From ZC4RG30 sp964632365 (GTDB taxonomy: Bacteria; Pseudomonadota; Gammaproteobacteria; Steroidobacterales; Steroidobacteraceae): DNA of 33,054 nucleotides. Positions within the stretch are counted from its first letter, which is position 1; each line of letters opens with the position of its first letter. Positions 7,105 to 18,300 of the stretch are shown in pieces. The position numbers and the translations under genes are program-made. The notes under the pieces were generated by a model, which was not told the origin of the DNA, made no database searches, and saw only the letters and a program-made list of their open reading frames with translations. The DNA lies in NCBI GenBank assembly GCA_964632365.1, contig CAZWDR010000017.1, positions 1-33,054 of the forward strand, written 5' to 3'.

Positions 7105-7132
7105 ACGCGGGGGTCGGCAAGCCCGCGTTTTT
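7105..7132 (+). terminator. Intrinsic terminator after the Smr-domain gene
   Basis: A seven-base stem, ACGCGGG (7105-7111) with CCCGCGT (7122-7128), has a 10-base loop and is followed directly by a run of T bases (7128-7132). It lies 39 bp after the Smr stop codon and separates it from the downstream dehydrogenase gene. Nothing else was recognised in the 190-bp gap apart from a Shine-Dalgarno (GGAAGGA) ahead of the next ATG. Confidence 0.75.
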
Positions 7133-7256
7133 CCGGCGAATGCGACACTTTCGGCATCCGGGATCCCCGATGCCTGTGTCATCATCCGGGACCGCGGCGG
7201 CGTGGCAACCGTCCGCGAACCGGACACGCCAACGAACCCAGGGAAGGATCCCGGCC

Positions 7257-7928
7257 ATGAAAGTCATCATCACCGGCGCATCGCGCGGCGTCGGGCTCGC
7301 GCTGTCGCAAACCGCGCTGCGGCACGGCCACGAGGTGCTCGCCGTGGCGCGCCAGGCGGCCGCCGCGGCACCGCTGGCTGCACTGCGTGATGAACATCCT
7401 GCAAAGCTGCGGCTGCTCGAAGCCGATGTGCGCGATGCCGGCGCCGGTGAGGCCATCGCTGCGGCCACCAAGGACTGGATGAGCCTCGACCTGCTGTTCA
7501 ACAACGCGGGCATCCTGCGCGAGACCGCCGCGCGCGAGGACTTCACCGACTCCTTCCTGGTCAACGCCATCGCGCCGTTCGAGATCACGCGCGCGCTGCT
7601 GCCGCGTCTGAAGCTGTCGGCCAACCCGCGCGTGGTGAGCCTCACCAGCCGCATGGGCTCGCTGGCCGAAAACACCTCCGGCGGGCACTACGCCTACCGG
7701 GCCTCGAAGGCGGCACTGAACATGGTCAATCGCAGCCTTGCGCTCGACCATCCCTGGCTCACCGCGATCGTGGTGCATCCGGGGTGGGTCCGCACGCGCA
7801 TGGGTGGCACGGCCGCGCCGGTCGACACGGCCGATTCCGCAGGCGGCATCTGGCGGCTCGCGCATGGCCTGTCGCGCGAGCACAGTGGCCGCTTCTTCGA
7901 CTACCTCGGCAAGGAGTTGCCCTGGTAG
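7257..7928 (+). CDS. Short-chain dehydrogenase/reductase (SDR family)
   Basis: A 223-residue classical SDR oxidoreductase with a Rossmann fold. The dinucleotide motif is TGASRGVG (6-13). NNAG is at 82-85, the catalytic Ser is probably S131 in SLTSRMGS, and the active-site YRASK places Tyr147 and Lys151 correctly. HPGWVRTRMGG near the C-terminus resembles the carbonyl reductase/C-factor-like SDR group. The substrate cannot be inferred. The start is supported by GGAAGGA about ten bases upstream. Its 3' end overlaps the 3' end of the convergent ispDF gene by 28 bp, with no terminator between them. Confidence 0.92.
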   Translation: MKVIITGASRGVGLALSQTALRHGHEVLAVARQAAAAAPLAALRDEHPAKLRLLEADVRDAGAGEAIAAATKDWMSLDLLFNNAGILRETAAREDFTDSFLVNAIAPFEITRALLPRLKLSANPRVVSLTSRMGSLAENTSGGHYAYRASKAALNMVNRSLALDHPWLTAIVVHPGWVRTRMGGTAAPVDTADSAGGIWRLAHGLSREHSGRFFDYLGKELPW

Positions 7929-9100
7929 GCCAGCGGCTGCGCGCCTGACAGCAGCACCACGGCCTGCGCGGCCAGCCCTTCGCTGCGGCCGATGAACCCC
8001 AGCTTCTCGGTGGTGGTGGCCTTGAGGTTCACCGCCGCCGGGGCCACGCCGAGCACCTCGGCGACGCGATGCCGGATCGCATCCCGATGCGCGGCGATGC
8101 GCGGCGTCTCGCCGAGCAGCGTCAGGTCGGCGTTCACCAGCGCCAGGCCTTGCGCGGCGACGAGCTGCATCGCATGGCGCACGAAGCGCGTGCTGTCGGC
8201 GCCCTTCCAGCGCGGATCCGAATCCGGGAAGTGCTGCCCGATGTCACCGAGGCCGGCGGCACCGAGCACGGCATCGGTCAGCGCGTGCAGCAGCACATCC
8301 CCGTCGGAGTGCGCGATGACGCCGCGCGCGGCGGGAACGCGCAGGCCGCCGAGCATCACGTGATCGCCCTCGCCGAAGGCATGCACGTCGAAGCCACTGC
8401 CGATGCGCAGGTTCATGCCCGGTCCTCCCTCATGGATGGTGGCGGCCAGCGCCAGATCGCCGGCCGTCGTGACTTTCAGGTTGCGCGGGTCCCCCGCGAC
8501 GAGCCGCGGGGCAAGCCCGAGCCATTCGACGGCCTGCGATTCGTCCGTGGGCTCGCGTCCGGATGCCTCGGCCGCCGCCAGCGCCCGCTGCAGCAGGCCG
8601 TGGCGGAACATCTGCGGGGTCAGTGCGCGCCACAGTCCGCTGCGCGATGGAGACTCGACGACGTGCAGATCGTCGCCGGCGCGCTTGATGGTGTCGATGA
8701 CCGGCGCGGCGAGCAGCCCGCCCACCGCGTGCTGCGCGAGCGCGGCGACCAGCTGGTCCAGGTCGGCGGTCTGCAGGCAGGGCCGCGCGGCATCGTGCAC
8801 CAGCACCCAGTCATCCTCCGCGGCAGGCAGCGCGTCGAGCGCCCGCCGCACCGAATCGCAGCGTCGCGCGCCGCCCGTGACCTGGCGCAGGCGCGGCTCG
8901 GCGGCAACGGGGAGCGTCTGGAAATGCGTGTCACCGGCATCGACGGCGACCACCATGCCACGGCAGCGCGGATCGGCCAGGAACGGCGCCAGCGCCAGTT
9001 CGATGACGCTGCGGCCGGCGAGCGGCTGGTATTGCTTTGGCCGTGTGCCCCCGAAGCGGCGCCCGCTGCCCGCGGCCGGCATGACGAGCCAGTAGTGCAC
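7901..9100 (-). CDS. ispDF: Bifunctional IspD/IspF: MEP cytidylyltransferase fused to MEcPP synthase
   Basis: One 399-residue frame carries two steps of the MEP isoprenoid pathway. Residues 1-222 are IspD, which makes CDP-methylerythritol: nucleotide-binding PAAGSGRRFGGTRPKQY (8-24), VHDAARPC (101-108), and the usual C-terminal end NLKVTTAGDLALA. Residues 229-399 are IspF, which makes the cyclic diphosphate: IGSGFDVHAF with the metal-binding Asp/His, IAHSDGDVLLHALTDA (262-277), and KATTTEKLGFIGR. The linker is only IHEGGPG. The GTG at 9100 is taken as start, 6 bp after the ftsB stop. Most gammaproteobacteria have separate ispD and ispF genes. The linker codons contain a strong Shine-Dalgarno before an in-frame ATG (8416), so free IspF may also be made. 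The last residues overlap the convergent SDR gene. Confidence 0.95.
   Translation of the reverse strand: MHYWLVMPAAGSGRRFGGTRPKQYQPLAGRSVIELALAPFLADPRCRGMVVAVDAGDTHFQTLPVAAEPRLRQVTGGARRCDSVRRALDALPAAEDDWVLVHDAARPCLQTADLDQLVAALAQHAVGGLLAAPVIDTIKRAGDDLHVVESPSRSGLWRALTPQMFRHGLLQRALAAAEASGREPTDESQAVEWLGLAPRLVAGDPRNLKVTTAGDLALAATIHEGGPGMNLRIGSGFDVHAFGEGDHVMLGGLRVPAARGVIAHSDGDVLLHALTDAVLGAAGLGDIGQHFPDSDPRWKGADSTRFVRHAMQLVAAQGLALVNADLTLLGETPRIAAHRDAIRHRVAEVLGVAPAAVNLKATTTEKLGFIGRSEGLAAQAVVLLSGAQPLAYQGNSLPR
8414..8430 (-). promoter_or_regulatory. Internal Shine-Dalgarno and ATG for IspF inside ispDF
   Basis: On the minus strand AGGGAGGA (8430-8423) is followed after six to seven bases by an in-frame ATG (8416-8414) that begins MNLRIGSGFDVHAF, the normal IspF N-terminus. 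The spacing and match are better than at most gene starts in this window. It suggests that ispF was formerly a separate gene and may still be translated independently. Confidence 0.7.
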
Positions 9101-9106
9101 GTCGGA

Positions 9107-9454
9107 TCAGTGCGTGGCGGCAGCCAGCGCGGTGGCGGCGGGCTCTGCCACCGGCTCTTCGGGCGCGGACCCGGAACGGGTGCCGGGCGGCACCACCTGG
9201 AAGTAGGTTTCGTTCGGCCCGATGAGGCCGAGCTCGGACCGCGCGCGTTCCTCGACCGCGGCGAAGCCCTGCTTCAGGTCACGCACCTCGGCGGCGAGCT
9301 GCGCATTGCGCGCCTGCAGGCGCTCGTTCTGCTGCTGCTGCGCTTCGACGGCGGCCTTCAGCTGCAGCATCTCGCGCGCGCCATCAGGCGACGCCCAGAT
9401 GCGGTACTGCAGCAGCACCGCCAGCACGGCCAACGCGGCGATGAACCATTTCAT
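9107..9454 (-). CDS. ftsB: Cell division protein FtsB
   Basis: FtsB is a small bitopic inner-membrane protein that forms the FtsQLB complex and helps activate septal peptidoglycan synthesis. The 115-residue product has an N-terminal membrane segment (MKWFIAALAVLAVLLQYRIW), a periplasmic coiled coil rich in Gln, Glu and Leu (about 30-73), and the conserved ARSELGLIGPNETYFQVV near residue 73-90. After that comes an Ala/Pro/Glu-rich tail of about 25 residues, longer than in E. coli FtsB (103 residues in all). Its position between eno and ispD is the standard gammaproteobacterial one. Confidence 0.95.
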   Translation of the reverse strand: MKWFIAALAVLAVLLQYRIWASPDGAREMLQLKAAVEAQQQQNERLQARNAQLAAEVRDLKQGFAAVEERARSELGLIGPNETYFQVVPPGTRSGSAPEEPVAEPAATALAAATH

Positions 9455-9474
9455 GAGCGCAGCAGGTTAGCGTG

Positions 9475-10769
9475 CTACAGCTTGAAAGGGAATGCCTCGC
9501 GTCCGGCGTACCGCGCCTCGTTGCCCAGCAGCGCCTCGATGCGCAGCAGCTGGTTGTACTTCGCGACGCGGTCGGAGCGTGACATCGAACCGGTCTTGAT
9601 CTGCGTCGACGCCGTCGCCACTGCGATGTCGGCGATGGTGGCGTCCTCGGTCTCGCCCGATCGATGCGAGACCACCGATGCATAGCGCGCACGCTCGGCC
9701 ATGCCGATGGCCTCCAGCGTCTCGGTCAGCGTGCCGATCTGGTTCACCTTGATCAGGATCGCGTTCGCGATGCCCTTGTCGATGCCCTCCTGCAGGATCT
9801 TCGTGTTGGTCACGAACAGGTCATCGCCCACCAGCTGCACCTTGCCGCCGAGCTTGTCGGTCAGCAGTTTCCAGCCGGCCCAGTCGCCCTCGGCCATGCC
9901 ATCCTCGATGGTGATGATGGGGTGGCGCGACACCAGCTCGGCCAGGTAATCGGCAAAACCTGCGGCATCGAAGCTGCGCCCCTCGCCTTCGAGGTGGTAG
10001 CGACCGTCCTTGTGGAACTCGCTGCTGGCGACATCGAGCCCCAGGTAGATGTCACGCCCGAGCTGGTAGCCCGCCTGCTCCACGGCCTGGCTGATGATGC
10101 CGAGCGCCTCCTCGTTCGAGCCGAGGTTCGGCGCAAAGCCGCCCTCGTCGCCCACCGAGGTCGCAAGGCCCTTGTCATGCAGGATCTTCTTCAGCGTGTG
10201 GAAGATCTCCGCGCCATAGCGCAGCGCCTCGGACAGGCTCGGCGCACCCACCGGCAGGATCATGAACTCCTGCACGTCGAGCGAGTTGTCGGCATGCGCG
10301 CCGCCGTTGATGATGTTCATCATCGGCACCGGCATCACCGGCTGACGGCCCTGGTCCGCATCGAGCGTGACCAGGTGGCGGAACAGCGGCGTGCGCGCAT
10401 CGGCAGCGGCCGCCTGCGCGGTGGCCAGCGACACGGCCAGCAGCGCATTGGCGCCCAGATGGCTCTTGTTGTCGGTGGCGTCCAGTTCGATCATGCGCTG
10501 GTCGATGGCGCGCTGCTCGCGCGCATCCATGCCGGCGACGGCATCCTTCAGCGCGCCGTTGACGTTGGCCACCGCCTTGCGCACGCCCTTGCCGAGGTAG
10601 CGCGACTTGTCGCCGTCGCGCAGCTCGACGGCCTCGCGCGTGCCGGTGGAGGCGCCCGAGGGCACGGCCGCGCGGCCCACGACACCTGAATCAAGGATCA
10701 CGTCGGCTTCGACGGTGGGATTGCCGCGCGAATCGATCACTTCGCGCCCGATGACATCGACGATACGGC

Positions 10770-10773
<4 letters not shown>
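9475..10773 (-). CDS. eno: Enolase
   Basis: Enolase converts 2-phosphoglycerate to phosphoenolpyruvate in glycolysis and is also a degradosome component in E. coli. The 432-residue product is of standard length. The N-terminus MSRIVDVIGREVIDSRGNPT and the later VPSGASTG loop are typical. The catalytic barrel shows SVGDEGGFAPNL, TIEDGMAEGDW and VGDDLFVTN (metal ligands), and the signature LIKVNQIGTLTET. The ATG at 10773 overlaps the kdsA stop as ATGA; the frame is open further upstream, but that part lies within kdsA. Confidence 0.98.
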
Positions 10774-13246
<2,473 letters not shown>

Positions 13247-13360
13247 GGGAAGTGCACCGCCGGGATGTGGGACTGCCGGGACTGCGTGATTGCCGTACCG
13301 GTCGCGACGGGCCGGCAGGTTAGCAAAACCCGTTGGCGCCCGCCAGCAACGCGGCGCGGA

Positions 13361-14299
13361 TCAGGGTTCCAGAAGCAGCCTTGCGCCCACCCTGCGCAGC
13401 GTGCAGTCCGGCAGCCGCAGCAGCGGGTGGGCGTCGGCACGCGCGGCCATCATCGCCTCCACCTCGCGCAGATGACGCTCGTTGGGTGCGCGCACGCCGC
13501 GCCGCTGCAGCCAGGCACGCAACACCGCGGCCCGCCGCACCGCGGACAGCCGGCGCAGCACCGGAATGTCCAGACCGGCGCCGTCCGCGGCCCGATGCAG
13601 ATCGTCCGCAGCCAGGCGCGCGAGCTGCGCGGCGGCCGCGCCCACATGGCGCGCACTGCGCACCGCGGTGCGCGCGGCGGCCGGCCAGCGTTCGCGCAAC
13701 GCCGGCAACACCTGGGCGCGCAAATAATTGCGGTCGAAGCGCGGCTGCGCATTGGTGGGATCCTCGACCCAGTCGAGGCCGGCCCCGCGCGCGCAGGCCT
13801 CGATGGTGGCGCGGTCGAATTCCAGCAGTGGCCGCAGCAGGCGGCCCTCGCCCAGCGGTGCACAGGGCGCCATGCCCGCAAGCCCCCCGGGGCCTGCGCC
13901 CCGCAGCAATGCCAGCAGCAGGGTCTCGAGCTGGTCGTCCGCATGCTGTGCGGTGAGCAGCAGCTCACCCGGCCGCAGCGCGCCGGCCAGCGCCGCCCGG
14001 CGCGCGTTGCGCGCGGCCTCCTCCAGCGACGCACCGGCCGGCGCCTGCACCTGCACGCGCAGCACCTGCAGCGGGACGGCCAGGCGCCGGGACTGCCGGC
14101 GGCAGAAGCGCCGGAACTGCGCCGCGGCCGGCTGCAAGCCGTGATCGACGTGCACGGCGCGCAGCCGCAGGTCGCGCGCGAGGGTGCGGCGTTCGCCGGC
14201 GAGAAGATGCAGCAGCACCGTGGAATCGAGGCCACCGGACCAGGCAACCACACAGCGAAGCGGGGAGGTTCCCGCGAGCGCGCGCACCGTGCGAACCAC
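13361..14299 (-). CDS. tilS: tRNA(Ile)-lysidine synthase TilS, short form
   Basis: TilS modifies C34 of the CAU-anticodon tRNA-Ile to lysidine so that it reads AUA. The N-terminal PP-loop ATPase domain has CVVAWSGGLDSTVLLHLL with the SGGLDS loop at 21-26, plus HVDHGL and TAQHADDQLET. The following helical substrate-binding domain reaches LRLPDCTLRRVGARLLLEP and the protein stops there at 312 residues. E. coli TilS (432) has a further C-terminal domain after the equivalent point. No coding remnant of it is visible in the next 114 bp. The start is a GTG at 14299; no better upstream start was found before accA. The residues needed for catalysis appear to be present. Confidence 0.92.
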   Translation of the reverse strand: MVRTVRALAGTSPLRCVVAWSGGLDSTVLLHLLAGERRTLARDLRLRAVHVDHGLQPAAAQFRRFCRRQSRRLAVPLQVLRVQVQAPAGASLEEAARNARRAALAGALRPGELLLTAQHADDQLETLLLALLRGAGPGGLAGMAPCAPLGEGRLLRPLLEFDRATIEACARGAGLDWVEDPTNAQPRFDRNYLRAQVLPALRERWPAAARTAVRSARHVGAAAAQLARLAADDLHRAADGAGLDIPVLRRLSAVRRAAVLRAWLQRRGVRAPNERHLREVEAMMAARADAHPLLRLPDCTLRRVGARLLLEP

Positions 14300-14355
14300 G
14301 GTGGCGCCATCGAGCCGCAGCGGGCGGGGCGTCCGCCGTGGCGGACGCGGCTCGC

Positions 14356-15321
14356 TCAGGCCCGCCCCTCCGAATAGACGCCGAAGGACGCCAGGCGATC
14401 GGCGCGACGCGCCACCAGCTCGCCGGTTTCGAGGCGCGAGAGGTCATCAAGATGGCGCAGGATGGCGTCCTTCACGGTCAGCGCCATCGCCGCCGGATCA
14501 CGATGCGCGCCGCCCAGTGGCTCGGCCAGCACCTCATCGGCCAGCTTCAGCTCGCGCAGCCGCCCGGCGGTGATGCCCATTGCCTCGGCCGCGGCCTCTT
14601 TCTTGTCGGAGCTCTTCCACAGGATGGAAGCACAGCCCTCCGGCGAGATCACCGAATAGACCGCATATTGCAGCATCAGCAGCCGGTCGCACACGCCGAT
14701 GGCCAGCGCGCCGCCGGAGCCGCCCTCGCCGATCACCACACTGATGATGGGCACCTCGAGCGTCGCCATCTCGAACAGGTTGCGCGCGATGGCCTCGCTC
14801 TGCCCGCGCTCCTCGCTGGAGACGCCCGGATAGGCGCCCATCGTGTCGATCAGCGTGACCACCGGCAGGCGGAAGCGCTCGGCCGTGCGCAACAGGCGCA
14901 GCGCCTTGCGATAGCCCTCGGGCTTGGGCATGCCGTGGTTGCGGCGCACGCGCTCCTTGGTGTCGCGACCCTTCTGGTGGCCGATGAGCATCAGCGGCCG
15001 GCCGTCGATGCGCGCAAGCCCGCCGACGATGGCCGCGTCGTCGCCATACATGCGATCGCCGTGCAGCTCGGTGAACTCATCGCAGATGCGCCGCACGTAG
15101 TCGAGCGTGTAGGGGCGCAGCGGATGGCGCGCGAGCTGCGTGATCTGCCAGGGAGTCAGCGAGGCGAAGATGGTCGTGGTGAGCTGCCGGCTCTTGCGCT
15201 GCAGCCGGGCGATCTCCTCGGCAATGTTGACCTTCGAGTCGCTGGTGACGTGTCCCAGCTCCTCGATCTTCGCCTCGAGCTCGGCGATCGGCTGCTCGAA
15301 ATCCAGAAAACTCAGGGCCAT
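14356..15321 (-). CDS. accA: Acetyl-CoA carboxylase carboxyltransferase subunit alpha
   Basis: AccA pairs with AccD to transfer the carboxyl group from biotin to acetyl-CoA, the committed step of fatty acid synthesis. The 321-residue product is of standard length (E. coli 319). It has the N-terminal helical part beginning MALSFLDFEQPIAELEAKIE, then LARHPLRPYTLDYV, IDTMGAYPG, and the oxyanion-hole region GEGGSGGALAIG. YSVISPEGCASILWK is highly conserved. The ATG at 15321 gives the canonical N-terminus. It sits between dnaE and tilS as in Pseudomonas; E. coli has ldcC inserted before tilS. Confidence 0.98.
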   Translation of the reverse strand: MALSFLDFEQPIAELEAKIEELGHVTSDSKVNIAEEIARLQRKSRQLTTTIFASLTPWQITQLARHPLRPYTLDYVRRICDEFTELHGDRMYGDDAAIVGGLARIDGRPLMLIGHQKGRDTKERVRRNHGMPKPEGYRKALRLLRTAERFRLPVVTLIDTMGAYPGVSSEERGQSEAIARNLFEMATLEVPIISVVIGEGGSGGALAIGVCDRLLMLQYAVYSVISPEGCASILWKSSDKKEAAAEAMGITAGRLRELKLADEVLAEPLGGAHRDPAAMALTVKDAILRHLDDLSRLETGELVARRADRLASFGVYSEGRA

Positions 15322-15364
15322 CGGCCTTGTCCCGAACGGGCGGTGGTGGAAAGTGGCGGCAAGG

Positions 15365-18300
15365 TTAGTGGGCCGGGGCGCCGGCGTGCAAGCCGGCCGG
15401 ATCATAGAGCAGCTGCAGGCCCTCCCGGCCCACCAGCGTCTCCAGTTCATCCATCAGCGCGGCAGTGGGGCGGATCGCCCAGTCGGACCCGAGCGCCAGC
15501 GTGCACAGCGCCTGCGCACTGCGATAGCGCACCAGCACCTCGCAGGGACCGGGGCGCGACCCACCCAGTACATCCTCGAGGCGCTGCAGGAACGCATCCG
15601 GTGGCATCTGGTCCTCGCGCGGCCAGCGCAGCACCAGCCGGCGCGCCTGCTTCTCGCGCAGCGAGTCGAGCAGCACCAGGCGCTTGCCGGCCACACGCCA
15701 GGCATTGCTGAAATCATCGAAGCGCAGGTTGCCCTCCACCAGCACCAGCGCATCGCGCACCAGCAGCGACTGGTACTGGGTCGCCTGCTCCTCGAACAGC
15801 GTCACCTCCATGCGGCCGCTGTCATCGTCGAGCACGATGCTGGTGCGGCCATTGCGCTTGCGCACCTCGTCGATCAGGCCCGCGACGGTGACCTGCCGGC
15901 CGCCGGCATAACGGGCACCGACACCGGTGGTGGGCGCAGGCTCCGCGGCCAGGTCACCGATGCGTGAGGCACCCAGGCGCGGCAGGTCCTTCTCGTACTG
16001 CTCGATGGGATGGCCGGAGAAGAAGCGTCCCAGCGTCTCGCGCTCGTGCGCGAAGCGCTGCCGGCGCGGCCACTCGGGCAGCTCGGTGATGCGGACCGGT
16101 GCCGCCGCGCCACCGCCGAACAGGTCGTCCTGCCCGGCCTCGATGGCGCGCGTGGCCTGCTCGCCGCCCTGCACGGCCGCATCCAGCTGTGACATCAATG
16201 TGGCGCGGTTGGGACCGAGCGCGTCCATCGCGCCGGCCTTGATCAGCGCCTCGAGCACCCGCCGGTTCAGGCGCGACAGGTCGACGCGGCGGCAGAAATC
16301 CGGCAGGTCGGCATAGGGACCATTGCGTTCGCGTTCCTGCACCAGCGATTCCACGGCCTGCTCGCCCACGCCGCGCACCGCGCCGAGGCCGTAGCGGATG
16401 TGCCGGGGGCCGGCCACCGTGAAGTCGTAGCGCGAGCTGTTCACATCGGGCGGCAGGATGGTGAGGGCCATCTTCTTGCGGCATTCGTACAGCAGGCCCG
16501 CCACCTTGTCGGTGTCGGCGATGTCGGCCGACATCACTGCGGCCATGAACGCGGCCGGGTAATGCGTCTTGAGCCAGCCGGTCTGGTAGGTCAGCACCGC
16601 ATAGGCGGCCGAGTGCGACTTGTTGAAGCCGTAGCCGGCGAACTTCTCGATCAGGTCGAAGATCATGCCGGCCTGGTCCGCGTTCACGCCGCGGGCCACG
16701 GCGCCCTCGATGAACACGCTGCGCTGCTTGGCCATCTCCTCGGGCTTCTTCTTGCCCATGGCCCGGCGCAGCAGGTCGGCACCGCCCAGCGTGTAGCCGG
16801 ACAGCACCTGCGCGATCTGCATCACCTGTTCCTGGTACAGGATGACGCCGTAGGTGGGCTCGAGCACCGGCTGCAACGAGGGATGCAGGTAGTCGATCGG
16901 CCCGCCATGGGTGCGGTGCTTGCGCGCGATGAAGTCATCGACCATGCCCGACTGCAGCGGGCCCGGACGGAACAGCGCCACCAGCGCCACGACGTCCTCG
17001 AAGCTGTCGGGCATCAGGCGGCGGATCAGGTCCTTCATGCCGCGCGATTCGAGCTGGAACACCGCGGTGGTCTCGCCGCTCTTCAGCAGCTCGTAGGTGG
17101 CGCGATCATCCATCGGCACCTGCGCCATCGACAGCGGCTGGCCGGCGCGCTCGGGCAGCGCGTTCACGATCTTCTCGGCGCGGTCGATGATGGTCAGCGT
17201 GCGCAGGCCGAGGAAGTCGAACTTCACCAGGCCCGCGGCCTCGACGTCATCCTTGTCGAACTGCGTGACCACGCCGTCGCCGGCGTTTTCCGTGTAGAGC
17301 GGCGTGAAGTCGGTGAGCACCGAAGGGGCGATCACCACGCCACCGGCATGCTTGCCGGCATTGCGCGTGATGCCTTCCAGCTTCATCGCCAGCTCCAGCA
17401 GCGCGCGCACTTCCTCGTCGTCGCGGTTCAGCCGCGCCAGCTCCGGCTCCTTCTTCAGCGCCGCATCGAGCGTGATGTCCAGCTCGTTCGGGATCAGCTT
17501 CGCGATGCGGTCGGCGAAGCCGAAGGGATGACCCAGCACGCGCGCCACGTCGCGCACCACCGCCTTCGCGGCCATCGTGCCGTAGGTGATGATCTGCGAC
17601 ACGCGCTCACGGCCGTATCGCTCGGCCACATACGCGATGACGCGGTCGCGCCCTTCCATGCAGAAGTCCACGTCGAAGTCGGGCATCGACACGCGCTCGG
17701 GATTCAGGAAGCGCTCGAACAGCAGCTGGTGCGCGATCGGGTCGAGGTCGGTGATGCCCAGCACCCAGGCGACCAGCGAGCCGGCGCCGGAGCCGCGCCC
17801 TGGACCCACCGGCACGCCGTTCTCGCGCGCCCAGCGGATGAAGTCAGCGACGATCAGGAAGTAGCCGGCGAATCCCATCGACACGATGACGCCGAGCTCG
17901 CGTTCCAGCCGCGCGGTGTATTCCGCGGGCATCGCCCCGTCCGGGCGGGTGGCCTGCATGCGCGCGGCCAGTCCCGCCGTCGCCGCGGCGCGGATGTACG
18001 CGTCCGCACTGCTGCCGTCGGGCGTGGGAAACACGGGCAGGCGGCTCTGCCCGAGCTGCAGCGGCAGGGTGCAGCGGCGCGCGATCTGCACACTGTTGGC
18101 CAGTGCCTCCGGGATGTCCGCGAACAGCTCGGCCATCTCGGCCGGCGTACGCAGGTATTGCTCGCGGGTGTAGCGGCGCCGGCGGTTCTGGTCGGCCAGC
18201 AACGTGCGCTCGCGGATGCACACGCGCGCCTCGTGCGCCTCGTAGTCCTCCGGCGTCAGGAAGCGCACGTCGTTGGTGGCCACGACCGGCACGCCGGCCT

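Noticed and set aside
8069..9685. 538-codon plus-strand open frame opposite ispDF, ftsB and eno
   Set aside because: It crosses three well-supported genes in antisense and shows no motif or ribosome site.
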